Assembly (NCBI GenBank): GCA_002412425.1
Contig: DHVB01000078.1
Span: 94,315-118,054, forward strand
Reading direction: 5' to 3'
Length of the DNA stretch: 23,740 bases
Source of the DNA: Bacteroidales bacterium UBA5219
GTDB lineage: Bacteria; Bacteroidota; Bacteroidia; Bacteroidales; ML635J-15
Part shown: one piece after another, positions 6,596 to 14,199 of the stretch
Layout: each line of letters begins with the position of its first letter
Numbering within the stretch: position 1 is the first letter of the stretch
Made by a program: the position numbers and the translations under genes
The notes under the pieces: model-generated
Told to the model about the DNA's origin: nothing
Databases searched by the model: none
What the model saw: the letters and a program-made list of their open reading frames with translations, nothing else

Positions 6596-7453
6596 ATGAA
6601 GAAAAACATTATTTATTTATTAATTTTAAGTCTTGGGATTTTTGCATTTTCTTGCGACCCTGACGATCCAACGCCGGAACCTATACAACAGGCACCTAGC
6701 ATTGACCAAACTATAAATGCAATTTCAGAATATGCTTTGGTAAACAAAATTTTTTCCGATTCATTTTCAGAAGCAGATAAAGCTGCAAAAAATGGAGACA
6801 AACAACTAGAAGCCCAAAAATATGGACAAGCAGGTGATTATCCTGTAGTTACAATTACGCCATTAGATACAACTACTTGGCCCAAAAATATTAAAGTAGA
6901 TTATGGAACTTCAAATTATGTTTGCAACGATGGTGTTAAACGCCGTGGAATAATCAATATCCAAACCACAGGTTTTTATCGCGAAGCAGGTACAGAAATT
7001 ACGGTTACTTATGATGGGTTTTACCACAACGACCATAAAGTTGAAGGAACTATGAAGGTTGTAAATGCCGGCAGAAACGACAATAATAATTTAGTTTATA
7101 ATGTTACAATTGCTGAAGGAAAAATCACAACACCTCAAGACAAAATTATATACTTTAATGAAAATACAAGTCGCGAATGGGCAGCTGGAGAAAATACTGT
7201 TTTTGACCCTTGCGATGATAATTATTTGATTGGAGGAAGTCAAGATGGTATGAGTTCCGATAGTATTGAATATACTCTTACTGTACAACAAAAATTAGAT
7301 ATATTAGCTTGTTGCAAATATGTTAGAGCAGGAGTTTTAAAAATAAGTATTACAGGAATATTACCATTTACTGTGAATTTTGATGGTAGCACCTGTGATG
7401 AAGCAAATATCGTAGCAACAATAAATGGAGCTGAATATCCTATTACTATGTAA
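6596..7453 (+). CDS. Lipoprotein of unknown function
   Basis: The 285-aa product has a lipoprotein signal: a hydrophobic stretch after MKKN and a lipobox FAFSC with the modified Cys at residue 20. A short D/P/E-rich linker (DPDDPTPEP) would extend from the membrane. The mature part looks beta-rich. It contains the segment WPKNIKVDYGTSNYVC, then RRGIINIQTTG, EITVTYDGFY and KVEGTMKVVNAGRN. I recognise these as a type widely present in Bacteroidota surface or periplasmic lipoproteins whose role is not known. Five cysteines after the lipobox, including a CC pair in ILACCKY, could form disulfides. It is 23 bp after lplA and before a strong terminator, so it is probably cotranscribed with lplA, without an obvious functional link. 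Confidence 0.85.
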   Translation: MKKNIIYLLILSLGIFAFSCDPDDPTPEPIQQAPSIDQTINAISEYALVNKIFSDSFSEADKAAKNGDKQLEAQKYGQAGDYPVVTITPLDTTTWPKNIKVDYGTSNYVCNDGVKRRGIINIQTTGFYREAGTEITVTYDGFYHNDHKVEGTMKVVNAGRNDNNNLVYNVTIAEGKITTPQDKIIYFNENTSREWAAGENTVFDPCDDNYLIGGSQDGMSSDSIEYTLTVQQKLDILACCKYVRAGVLKISITGILPFTVNFDGSTCDEANIVATINGAEYPITM

Positions 7454-7476
7454 AATTTTATTTTTAATATTTTTTC

Positions 7477-7514
7477 AAAAAAGGCTGTCTGATTTTTAAG
7501 ATAGCCTTTTTTTT
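7477..7514 (+). terminator. Intrinsic terminator after the lplA-lipoprotein unit
   Basis: AAAAAAGGCTGTCT (7477-7490) pairs with AGATAGCC (7499-7506) and the following run of eight T. The stem is 8 bp of GGCTGTCT with one G-U pair, extendable by A-U pairs, and the loop is 8 nt. It begins 23 bp after the lipoprotein stop. Confidence 0.88.
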
Positions 7515-7645
7515 ATTCATAAACTTTGATTTTATACAAAGCTAGTCATAGAAACACTTTTAGAAGATTACAGCCTACTTTTTGACTTATAGACCTTTTT
7601 AGTTTTTAAAGTTCGTAAAGTTAAGCCACACCCGCGACTTCTCTC

Positions 7646-7709
7646 GCTCGCTCGGATTTGTAATCCGAGTGTTGGTAGTATTACACTTGGATTACAAATC
7701 CGAGCGAGC
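7646..7709. repeat. Bistable palindrome, 26-bp arms
   Basis: The arms 7646-7671 and 7684-7709 are complementary with a single G-U pair, around a 12-nt loop. Each arm also folds alone: CTCGGATT-TGT-AATCCGAG (7651-7669) is a perfect 8-bp hairpin, and CTTGGATT-ACA-AATCCGAG (7686-7704) matches it with one G-U pair. The element can thus be one long hairpin or two short ones. It lies well after the intrinsic terminator, so its transcription is uncertain. Confidence 0.85.
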
Positions 7710-7753
7710 TAATACGTGTTTATTTGTCCGAAGTACAAAACAGGACTATACGA

Positions 7754-7773
7754 GGCTTGTCCGTAGGACAACA
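7754..7773. repeat. Dispersed hairpin repeat GGCTTGTCCGTAGGACAACA, copy 2
   Basis: Identical over 20 bases to 1698-1717, about 6 kb away in an unrelated gap. The core hairpin is TTGTCC-GTA-GGACAA. Confidence 0.75.
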
Positions 7774-7819
7774 CAATGCTTTTAGATTTACCTTAGGTGA
7801 GCTCGCAAGCTCGGTTCGA

Positions 7820-7853
7820 CACTTCAACTACGTTAAGTGCATCGCTTTTTACT
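7820..7853. repeat. CTTCAACTACG..AGTGCATCGC repeat, copy A
   Basis: CACTTCAACTACGTTAAGTG followed by CATCGCTTTTTACT is closely similar to two copies at 15181-15221 and 15316-15356. It has a small self-complementary edge, CACTT/AAGTG. Confidence 0.7.
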
Positions 7854-7905
7854 TTTAACTCAATTATTTAATTCTCAATTATTAATGTTAATAAAAAATT
7901 CTTTT

Positions 7906-7913
7906 TAAATTTG
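7906..7913 (+). promoter_or_regulatory. -7 box for the ABC transporter operon
   Basis: TAAATTTG fits TAnnTTTG and lies 32 bp before the ATG at 7946. No clear TTTG is at the -33 spacing; ATGTT near 7885 is the nearest, so the promoter is only partly supported. The leader is A-rich with no Shine-Dalgarno sequence. Confidence 0.45.
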
Positions 7914-7945
7914 CAAATTCTAATTTTAATAAAAAATCAAAATAA

Positions 7946-8878
7946 ATGAATGCGCTAGTTGCTGAAAATGTTGAAAAAAAATTTGCAAATCATTTAGCTT
8001 TAGATGATGTGTCCATAACTGTTCCAGAAGGTAGTGTATATGGTTTGTTGGGACCAAATGGAGCAGGAAAAACTACGCTGATAAGAATTATTAATCAAAT
8101 TACAGCACCCGATAAAGGGCAAGTTTTTATTTATGGAGAAAAAATGCAAAGTAAACATGTAGAAAATATTGGATACCTTCCCGAAGAAAGAGGCTTGTAT
8201 AAAAAAATGAAAGTAGGTGAGCAAGCTCTATATTTGTGCCAACTAAAGGGTTTGTCGAAAGCAGAAACACTAAAGAGATTAAAATATTGGTTCGAGAAAT
8301 TTGAAATCCAATCTTGGTGGGATAAAAAAGTTGAGGAACTATCTAAAGGAATGCAACAAAAAGTACAGTTTATAATTACTGTTTTGCATAAACCAAAACT
8401 TTTAATTTTTGACGAACCATTTAGTGGTTTCGACCCCATAAATACTAAAATGTTGAAAGACGAAATTCTAAATCTAAGAAATGAAGGAGCAACAATAATT
8501 TTTTCTACTCATAATATGGCTTCTGTAGAAGAAATTTGCGACCATATAGCACTAATAAACAAGTCAAGAAAAATATTGGAAGGACCAATAAATGAAATTA
8601 GAAATAATTATGCTTCAGATATTTACGAAATTACTTTCGAAGGATATTTCAACAAACTTGAAAGCACTTTAACATCAGACTATAAAATTCTTGATGTTGT
8701 AGAAAATAGTCAAAAATCTACAATGAAAGTGGAAGTGCTAAATAAAAATATTAAATCTAACGACTTGATTACTATAATGACTCAATATGGCAATATAAGT
8801 TCTTTTCAAAAACACTTGCCAAGCATGAACGATATTTTTATTAAAGTTGTTGAAGAAACAAACACACTAATTAAATAA
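7946..8878 (+). CDS. ABC transporter ATP-binding protein, NatA-like
   Basis: The ATPase subunit of an ABC-2 type exporter in the inner membrane. The 310-aa product has Walker A GPNGAGKTT (36-44), a Q-loop region reading YLPEERGLYKKM (77-88) as is typical for this branch, the signature LSKGM (132-136), Walker B LLIFDEP (152-158) with a D-loop GFDP (161-164), and the switch His in STHN (187-190). The last 90 residues form the extra C-terminal domain common in NatA-like exporters. The permease gene starts 9 bp downstream and is its obvious partner. NatA-like ATPases include sodium exporters, but the substrate here cannot be fixed from sequence. Confidence 0.93.
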   Translation: MNALVAENVEKKFANHLALDDVSITVPEGSVYGLLGPNGAGKTTLIRIINQITAPDKGQVFIYGEKMQSKHVENIGYLPEERGLYKKMKVGEQALYLCQLKGLSKAETLKRLKYWFEKFEIQSWWDKKVEELSKGMQQKVQFIITVLHKPKLLIFDEPFSGFDPINTKMLKDEILNLRNEGATIIFSTHNMASVEEICDHIALINKSRKILEGPINEIRNNYASDIYEITFEGYFNKLESTLTSDYKILDVVENSQKSTMKVEVLNKNIKSNDLITIMTQYGNISSFQKHLPSMNDIFIKVVEETNTLIK

Positions 8879-8887
8879 TTTGGAAAA

Positions 8888-10273
8888 ATGAGCAAAATAG
8901 GATTAATAATAAAACGAGAATATACCACAAGAGTAAAGAAAAAATCTTTTATAGTAATGACCATACTAGGTCCTATACTCTTTGCAAGTTTAATGATTCT
9001 TCCAGCGGTTCTTATGCAGTTAGAAGATGATGAGTTTAAAAGAATTGCTGTTATTGACGAAACAGGTGTATTTGTAAACTCTTTGACGAACACAGAATAT
9101 ATAGAGTTTTATGATTTTTCAGGCAGATATTTTGATCAAAAAACTTTTACATACGATGTTACTAAAGCTACAGATGATTTAAAAGACTCTGATTATTATG
9201 CACTTTTATATATTCCTAAAAATGCGGTTAATAATATAAAAGGTTCTGTAATACTTTATTCTTATACTCAACCTAATGTGGGTATAAAAATGCATATTGC
9301 ACATAATATAGAAAATAAACTTAAAAACATAAAGTTTCAAGTTACTGCAGACGATTTGCAAATTACTCAAGAGCAAATAGATGAAATTTTAAGTGTCGCA
9401 AATTCTGAAATTCAGGTAGTTACAAATATTATTGACGAAAAAGGCGAGTTTAAAGAAACCCATTCTGAAGTGGCAATGATTGTTGGATATGTAAGTGGAT
9501 TTTTAATTTACATGTTCGTACTTATGTATGGAACTCAAGTTATGAGAGGAGTGATAGAAGAAAAAACTAACCGAATTGTTGAGGTTATTGTGTCTTCGGT
9601 AAAACCATTCCAGCTTATGATGGGAAAAATTGTTGGTGTTGCATTAGTAGGAATTACTCAATTTGCTTTGTGGGTGCTGTTAACAATAGGTTTAGTAAGT
9701 GCAGGTCAGGCAATTGTATTAAAAGATTATGATGCTTCAAAATTAAATCCAACAGTTATGGAAATGGGAAGTGAACTTGATGCTACTAGTGTTGTGCCAG
9801 ATGAAAAAGCAATGGAATTTGAAGAAATATTCCAAGCAGTTTACTCTGTAAATTATTTTGCGGTAATTGCTTGTTTCTTATTTTATTTTATAGGCGGCTA
9901 TTTATTGTATGGAGCAATGTTTGCAATAGTAGGATCAGCGGTTGATAATGAGGCTGATACACAGCAGTTTATGTTGCCAATTACTCTGCCAATGGTCTTG
10001 GGATTATTTGTTATGCTTACTGCAATGCAAAATCCTAATGGAAGTCTTGCTTATTGGTTCTCGATAATCCCATTTACTTCGCCAATTGTAATGATGGCAA
10101 GAATACCTTATGGAGTACCATATATCGACTTGTTTATTTCTATGGCACTTTTAGTGATTACATTTGTTTTCACAACTTGGTTTGCTGGCAAAATTTACAG
10201 AGTTGGAATTTTAATGTACGGCAAAAAAGTGAACTACAAAGAATTGTGGAAATGGTTTAGATATAAAAACTAA
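8888..10273 (+). CDS. ABC-2 type permease, NatB-like
   Basis: The membrane subunit paired with the ATPase encoded just upstream (9-bp gap). The 461-aa product has the ABC-2 family plan. A basic N-terminus (IIKREYTTRVKKKSF) is followed by the first membrane segment (about 23-43), a long extracytoplasmic domain (about 45-195), and a cluster of about six membrane segments (about 196-445). VMRGVIEEKTNRIVEVIVSS is the characteristic cytoplasmic helix after the second membrane segment, and GKIVGVALVGITQFALWVLL begins the third. NatB-like permeases are known from sodium efflux systems. The transported compound is unknown here. Confidence 0.9.
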   Translation: MSKIGLIIKREYTTRVKKKSFIVMTILGPILFASLMILPAVLMQLEDDEFKRIAVIDETGVFVNSLTNTEYIEFYDFSGRYFDQKTFTYDVTKATDDLKDSDYYALLYIPKNAVNNIKGSVILYSYTQPNVGIKMHIAHNIENKLKNIKFQVTADDLQITQEQIDEILSVANSEIQVVTNIIDEKGEFKETHSEVAMIVGYVSGFLIYMFVLMYGTQVMRGVIEEKTNRIVEVIVSSVKPFQLMMGKIVGVALVGITQFALWVLLTIGLVSAGQAIVLKDYDASKLNPTVMEMGSELDATSVVPDEKAMEFEEIFQAVYSVNYFAVIACFLFYFIGGYLLYGAMFAIVGSAVDNEADTQQFMLPITLPMVLGLFVMLTAMQNPNGSLAYWFSIIPFTSPIVMMARIPYGVPYIDLFISMALLVITFVFTTWFAGKIYRVGILMYGKKVNYKELWKWFRYKN

Positions 10274-10282
10274 ACAAGACTT

Positions 10283-11224
10283 ATGGACTATTTATATATT
10301 ATAATTGGCATAATTCTGCTAATTCTTTCGGGAAATTATTTAGTTAAATCTAGTTCTAATTTAGCTAAATACTTTAAAATTCCACCAATAATTATTGGAG
10401 TTACAATTGTTTCGTTTGGGACTTCAGCACCAGAACTATTCGTCAGTGCAAGTGCTTCGTTAAATGGTCTTTCTGATGTGGCAATAGGAAATGCTATTGG
10501 AAGTAATATTGCAAATCTAGGATTGGTTTTGGGATTAAGTGCGTTAATTGTAGCTGTACCAATCAAAAAGAGCTTGATTAAGTTGGATTATTCTGTACTA
10601 ATGTTTTCTGCAATTTTATTTGGTGTTTTAGCTCTAGACTATAAAATAACAAGACTTGATGGAGCAATTTTAATCTTAGCAATGCTGATTTACATTTTTA
10701 TTATAATAAGATTGCTGAAGAAAAATAAAATTGAAACTGCTGAAACAGAAGAAGAAAGTCAGCAAAAAATTTATCATCCTTTTGTTTCTTTACTTATTAT
10801 TATTGCAAGTTGTGGAGGTCTTGTTTTTGGCTCAGACTTCCTAGTAGATGGAGCTGTAAGCTTAGCAACAAAGATGGGAGTTAGCGAAAGAATTATTTCG
10901 CTTACAGTTGTGGCAATAGGGACTAGTTTGCCAGAATTAACAACTTCTGTAATAGCTGCAATTAAACGAAATTTTGATATATCTATAGGAAATGTTGTTG
11001 GCTCTAACATATTTAATACATTGTTTATTGTTGGAACTAGTGCTTGTATAAACCCATTAACAGTAAATCCATCAACTTTAAAAATAGATTATCCTGCTAT
11101 GTTGATTTTCTATGTTTTGCTCGGAGTTTTTTTCCTACCAGTTAAACGTTTGAGAATTAGCCGATTTGAAGGTTTGATTTTAATTATTGCTTATGTTATT
11201 TACTCTTATATTATTTTTTCTTAA
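10283..11224 (+). CDS. Calcium/sodium antiporter, CaCA superfamily (YrbG-like)
   Basis: An inner-membrane cation/Ca2+ exchanger that uses the Na+ or H+ gradient to move Ca2+. The 313-aa product has about ten membrane segments in two inverted halves. Both alpha repeats are intact: GTSAPELFVSASASL in the first half and GTSLPELTTSVIAA in the second, each with the ion-binding Glu, and each followed by IGNAIGSNIANL or IGNVVGSNIFNT. A charged cytoplasmic loop (KKNKIETAETEEESQQK) separates the halves. It is the third gene of a tight operon with the NatAB-like pair (9-bp gap), which hints at a shared role in sodium or calcium handling. Confidence 0.93.
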   Translation: MDYLYIIIGIILLILSGNYLVKSSSNLAKYFKIPPIIIGVTIVSFGTSAPELFVSASASLNGLSDVAIGNAIGSNIANLGLVLGLSALIVAVPIKKSLIKLDYSVLMFSAILFGVLALDYKITRLDGAILILAMLIYIFIIIRLLKKNKIETAETEEESQQKIYHPFVSLLIIIASCGGLVFGSDFLVDGAVSLATKMGVSERIISLTVVAIGTSLPELTTSVIAAIKRNFDISIGNVVGSNIFNTLFIVGTSACINPLTVNPSTLKIDYPAMLIFYVLLGVFFLPVKRLRISRFEGLILIIAYVIYSYIIFS

Positions 11225-11242
11225 GAGTTTAGCTTAAAAAAT

Positions 11243-11273
11243 TTTGCATAATAAAAATTAATTTCTATATTTG
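11243..11273 (+). promoter_or_regulatory. Promoter for tRNA-Cys (Bacteroidota type)
   Basis: TTTG (11243-11246), a 19-bp spacer and TATATTTG (11266-11273) form a full match to the -33/-7 consensus. The tRNA begins 17 bp after the -7 box. This is one of the two clearest promoters in the window. Confidence 0.75.
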
Positions 11274-11290
11274 CAATCCCAAAACAAAAT

Positions 11291-11361
11291 GGTACCTTGG
11301 CCGAGTGGCTAGGCACCGGTCTGCAAAACCGGCTACGGCGGTTCGACTCCGCCAGGTACCT
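11291..11361 (+). tRNA. tRNA-Cys (anticodon GCA)
   Basis: The 7-bp acceptor stem GGTACCT/AGGTACC is perfect. The D-arm is GCC-GAGTGGCTA-GGC. The anticodon stem CCGGT/ACCGG encloses the loop CTGCAAA, giving anticodon GCA. The variable loop is CTAC, and the T-arm is GGCGG-TTCGACT-CCGCC. The discriminator base is T (11361), as required for cysteine tRNAs. CCA is not encoded, so it must be added by the CCA-adding enzyme. Confidence 0.97.
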
Positions 11362-11396
11362 CTCTCACAGACGATAAGCAATTATCCAGTAAATTT

Positions 11397-12224
11397 TTAA
11401 ATTATCCCTTTTGATTTTAATAAATTTTGCATTTCTTCTTGAACTTCTTTGGCTTTAATACCAGCTGTTTTTGCAAAATTTTCGCTTGCGTCAGCAAAAA
11501 TAATTGCTCGCGAAGAATTTACTAAAAGTCCACAGTTTTTATTCATACCAAATTTTGCAACTTCGTGTAGGCTACCGCCTTGAGCGCCAATTCCAGGAAC
11601 TAATAAAAAATGGTCTGGGGCTATTTTTCTAACATCAGTTAGCATTTCGGCACGTGTTGCTCCAACAACATACATCATATTTTCAGAATTTCCCCATTCT
11701 TGGGATTTTTCTAAAACTTTTTCAAATAAACGTAAACCGTTTTCTGTAAAATATTGAAAATCATCAGCACCTTTGTTGCTAGTTAGTGCTAATAAAATCA
11801 CCCATTTATTTTCGTAAGTTAAAAAAGGCTTTACAGAATCTTCGCCCATGTATGGTGCAACAGTTACAGCATCAAAATCCATTTTGTCGAAAAAAGCTTT
11901 AGCATAAAGTTTTGAAGTATTTCCAATATCGCCTCGTTTTGCATCTGCAATAATAAAAATCTCAGGAAAATTATCACTAATATATTCAATTGTCATTTCC
12001 AAACTTTGCCAACCAGCTAAACCTAAGCTTTCGTAAAAAGCCAAGTTCGGTTTGTAAGCAACAGCATATTTTGCAGTTTCATCAATAATCTGCTTATTAA
12101 ATTCAAAAATAGGAAACTCAGAATTTAAAAGATGTTTAGGTAATTTTTCAAAATCAGAATCAAGCCCAATACATAAAAAACTTTGTTTTGCTTTAATTTG
12201 TTCAAATAATTCTGTATAGTTCAT
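11397..12224 (-). CDS. pyrF: Orotidine 5'-phosphate decarboxylase
   Basis: Catalyses the last step of UMP synthesis, decarboxylating OMP. The 275-aa length fits the longer type of the family. The catalytic DAKRGDIGNT (94-103) with K96 is intact. GLDSDFEKLP near the start and KPNLAFYESLG (58-68) match substrate-binding strands, and LVPGIGAQGG matches the phosphate-binding loop. It is the last gene of a leftward unit, 5 bp after the S41 protease-like gene, and ends about 35 bp from the tRNA-Cys gene, which points toward it. Confidence 0.96.
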   Translation of the reverse strand: MNYTELFEQIKAKQSFLCIGLDSDFEKLPKHLLNSEFPIFEFNKQIIDETAKYAVAYKPNLAFYESLGLAGWQSLEMTIEYISDNFPEIFIIADAKRGDIGNTSKLYAKAFFDKMDFDAVTVAPYMGEDSVKPFLTYENKWVILLALTSNKGADDFQYFTENGLRLFEKVLEKSQEWGNSENMMYVVGATRAEMLTDVRKIAPDHFLLVPGIGAQGGSLHEVAKFGMNKNCGLLVNSSRAIIFADASENFAKTAGIKAKEVQEEMQNLLKSKGII

Positions 12225-12229
12225 TTTTA

Positions 12230-13255
12230 TTATTTTGTATTGTTTTCTAAAAGTTTGTCTGCTGCAAATTCAATAACATTATCAATGCCATTATTATATG
12301 CATTTGGATTTAAAATTACATAATAATCTGGCTTTACGCCGTTTTCGTAATTTTTACCATCAACCGCTATTGTTCTTGTAATCGAAAAACGATATGTCCA
12401 GCCATTTGGCAACTGACCACCATTTGGCAAACCTAAGCCACCACCGGTGTAATCGCCAACAAGAAAAATATTATCATAAGCATAAGTAGAAACTGCAAAA
12501 AATGATGAAGCAGAATAAGAACCTCTATCTATTAAGACAGCTACATTGTGTTTGTATTTCTTTTCATCATTTGAGTTTACATAAACACTTTCCAAAACAG
12601 AAAAACCATTTTCGCTTGCACTTGTCTTTATTTGAGTTTCATAAATTTTTGTGTCTTTGTTAGTAAAACGCGATAAAAGCATAGGCACATTAGTAACATA
12701 ACCGCCACCATTTTGTCTTATGTCTATTATCATTCCTTTTGTATTTTCATATTTGTCCATTAAATAATCCAATTGATAATCTGTAATTTGTGAATCTGCA
12801 AAAGACTCATATCTAATATAAGCAATATCGCCATTTCTAATAGCAGTATGAACAAAACCCCCAGTAGAATAATAATCGTCGAACAAATAATTTTCTTTAA
12901 TTAAGCGAGTATCGATATTTACAGGTCCTAACATTGTAATATCGTATCTAGACAGATTAAAAGGCGATATGAGATTTACGTGTCCATCTTTTAATTCATT
13001 TAGCATTGTTGCCATTACCTTAAACAAACTGTCTTCACTAATTTCATTATCAACCATGGGGCGATAAACAAAATAAATGCTATCCCAATCCACTTCTTTA
13101 TACTCAAGAAATGCATATTTTTGACCTACTTGTTCCCACAAATAGTTGAATGTTGAAATATTAGAACCATCTATTTTTTTATCAAAAGCAAGTTTTTCAC
13201 AAGCCGATAGAGCTATAATAAAAATTAAAACTATACTGAATATTTTGATTTTCAT
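12230..13255 (-). CDS. S41 family (tricorn-like core) peptidase lipoprotein
   Basis: The 341-aa product has a lipoprotein signal with lipobox ALSAC (Cys19), so it is probably anchored in a periplasmic membrane leaflet. A helical N-terminal part (30-95) leads to the S41 core. This shows GDIAYIRYESF (142-152), GMIIDIRQNGGG (174-185) and the nucleophile segment DRGSYSASS (243-251, likely Ser248). The following GDYTGGGLGLPNGG lacks the Lys of CtpA/Prc, so the protein belongs with the TGGG-type tricorn-like S41 members rather than tail-specific proteases. No PDZ domain is evident. The substrate is unknown. It lies 12 bp after the outer-membrane-like gene and 5 bp before pyrF. Confidence 0.9.
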   Translation of the reverse strand: MKIKIFSIVLIFIIALSACEKLAFDKKIDGSNISTFNYLWEQVGQKYAFLEYKEVDWDSIYFVYRPMVDNEISEDSLFKVMATMLNELKDGHVNLISPFNLSRYDITMLGPVNIDTRLIKENYLFDDYYSTGGFVHTAIRNGDIAYIRYESFADSQITDYQLDYLMDKYENTKGMIIDIRQNGGGYVTNVPMLLSRFTNKDTKIYETQIKTSASENGFSVLESVYVNSNDEKKYKHNVAVLIDRGSYSASSFFAVSTYAYDNIFLVGDYTGGGLGLPNGGQLPNGWTYRFSITRTIAVDGKNYENGVKPDYYVILNPNAYNNGIDNVIEFAADKLLENNTK

Positions 13256-13267
13256 AATTTTATGATT

Positions 13268-14116
13268 TTAATTAAATTTAAAAACTAAGCCGATATAAAT
13301 AATATGGTGAGAAAACTCTAAACGGTTAATGGCATTCTTACCGTTTGTTGCAAACATCCACGCGTAACCATATTTAATTATATTTCCATTCTTTAAAATT
13401 CGCGAAACAGACAAGTCTGTACTTAGTCCAGAAAATGCTTTCGCTTTTAAAGAATAACCTTTAAAAAGAGGGTCTTCAATATCAACTGTAGCACTTTCAG
13501 GGTTTGTGAATTTAGGACGAGCATATAAAGAAATTACAGGAACTGAAAGCCTTCCCGAAAACACATAAAATTTTTCATTAGTAGTATATGGTATTAAGCC
13601 TAAAAAATTTTTTTCTTTTCGTTTTTTGTGATAATTATATTCGGCTTTATAAGCTATTGCAAAATTACTAACATTATCAATGCTAAGAGCAGCATTCATA
13701 AAATCTGGCATTATCCTAATACTCATGTAATTGTCAATGTCTGCGCCTAAATAATGTTTTAAATTATTGTCCGAAATTGATTGCACATTTCTTAACAATG
13801 ACAATTTAAAATCAAATGCACTTTGAAAACCAACATAAAAATTATCAGAAATAAGTTTTGCATTTAATCCATTGTGAGTAGCAGTTTTTAATTCAAAAAT
13901 GTTTTGCTCATCAATATAAAAATAAGAAAAATCTCCATAAATCAAAACAGAGGTATAAAATAGGGGAGAGGTAAGCATATCTCTCACAGAGCCAGTCGAT
14001 AAACCCCAATTTATACCAAGATAATTCCCATTAGGCTTTGGAAATGTGTTTTCTTGAACTTGAGCATAAACAAGACTTGAAAATAATAGGGCTAAAATTA
14101 AAAAAATCCTTTTCAT
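13268..14116 (-). CDS. Predicted outer-membrane beta-barrel-like protein of unknown function
   Basis: The 282-aa product has a Sec signal peptide (MKR, hydrophobic core, cleavage likely after VYA at residue 18). The mature chain is rich in alternating polar and hydrophobic strands, with many aromatic residues and the ending YIGLVFKFN, a C-terminal beta-strand with an aromatic residue near the end as in outer-membrane barrels. I do not recognise the family. It is the first gene of the unit with the S41 lipoprotein (12-bp gap) and pyrF. The envelope location of the first two suggests that they may act together, which is inference. Confidence 0.72.
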   Translation of the reverse strand: MKRIFLILALLFSSLVYAQVQENTFPKPNGNYLGINWGLSTGSVRDMLTSPLFYTSVLIYGDFSYFYIDEQNIFELKTATHNGLNAKLISDNFYVGFQSAFDFKLSLLRNVQSISDNNLKHYLGADIDNYMSIRIMPDFMNAALSIDNVSNFAIAYKAEYNYHKKRKEKNFLGLIPYTTNEKFYVFSGRLSVPVISLYARPKFTNPESATVDIEDPLFKGYSLKAKAFSGLSTDLSVSRILKNGNIIKYGYAWMFATNGKNAINRLEFSHHIIYIGLVFKFN

Positions 14117-14130
14117 AAAAAATGTTTTTG

Positions 14131-14138
14131 CAAATATA
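14131..14138 (-). promoter_or_regulatory. -7 box for the outer-membrane-like/S41/pyrF unit
   Basis: On the minus strand 14138-14131 reads TATATTTG, an exact TAnnTTTG match, 14 bp before the ATG at 14116. No -33 TTTG is found at normal spacing. If used, the leader would be very short. Confidence 0.45.
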
Positions 14139-14170
14139 CAAAATGCAAGTATTAATTTCTAAGATTTTCT

Positions 14171-14178
14171 TATTTTTG
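14171..14178 (+). promoter_or_regulatory. -7 box for the PfkB kinase gene
   Basis: TATTTTTG fits TAnnTTTG and lies 21 bp before the ATG at 14200. There is no clear -33 TTTG. Its place upstream of 14200 argues for that start over the ATG at 14122. Confidence 0.4.
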
Positions 14179-14199
14179 TCATGTCTAAAACCTTTAATT

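Larger units (their letters stand above)
7454..7945. other. 492-bp gene-free gap with terminator, repeats and promoter
   Basis: No credible coding region is seen. The gap holds the intrinsic terminator (7477-7514), a 9-bp-type repeat AGTTTTTAAAGTTCGTAAAG (7601-7620), a bistable 64-nt palindrome (7646-7709), the dispersed hairpin repeat (7754-7773), a GAGCT-CGCA-AGCTC hairpin (7801-7814 region), the CTTCAACTACG repeat (7820-7853) and the -7 box of the downstream ABC operon (7906-7913). The first operon therefore ends and the second begins here with about 390 bp of repeat-like DNA between. Confidence 0.7.

Noticed and set aside
11200..11400. Possible integration site at tRNA-Cys
   Set aside because: No integrase gene and no second copy of the tRNA 3' end are present in the window.
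14122..14199. 26-codon N-terminal extension of the PfkB kinase, looking like a signal peptide
   Set aside because: PfkB kinases are cytoplasmic and begin at the CIGE strand; the extension contains the probable -7 box at 14171.
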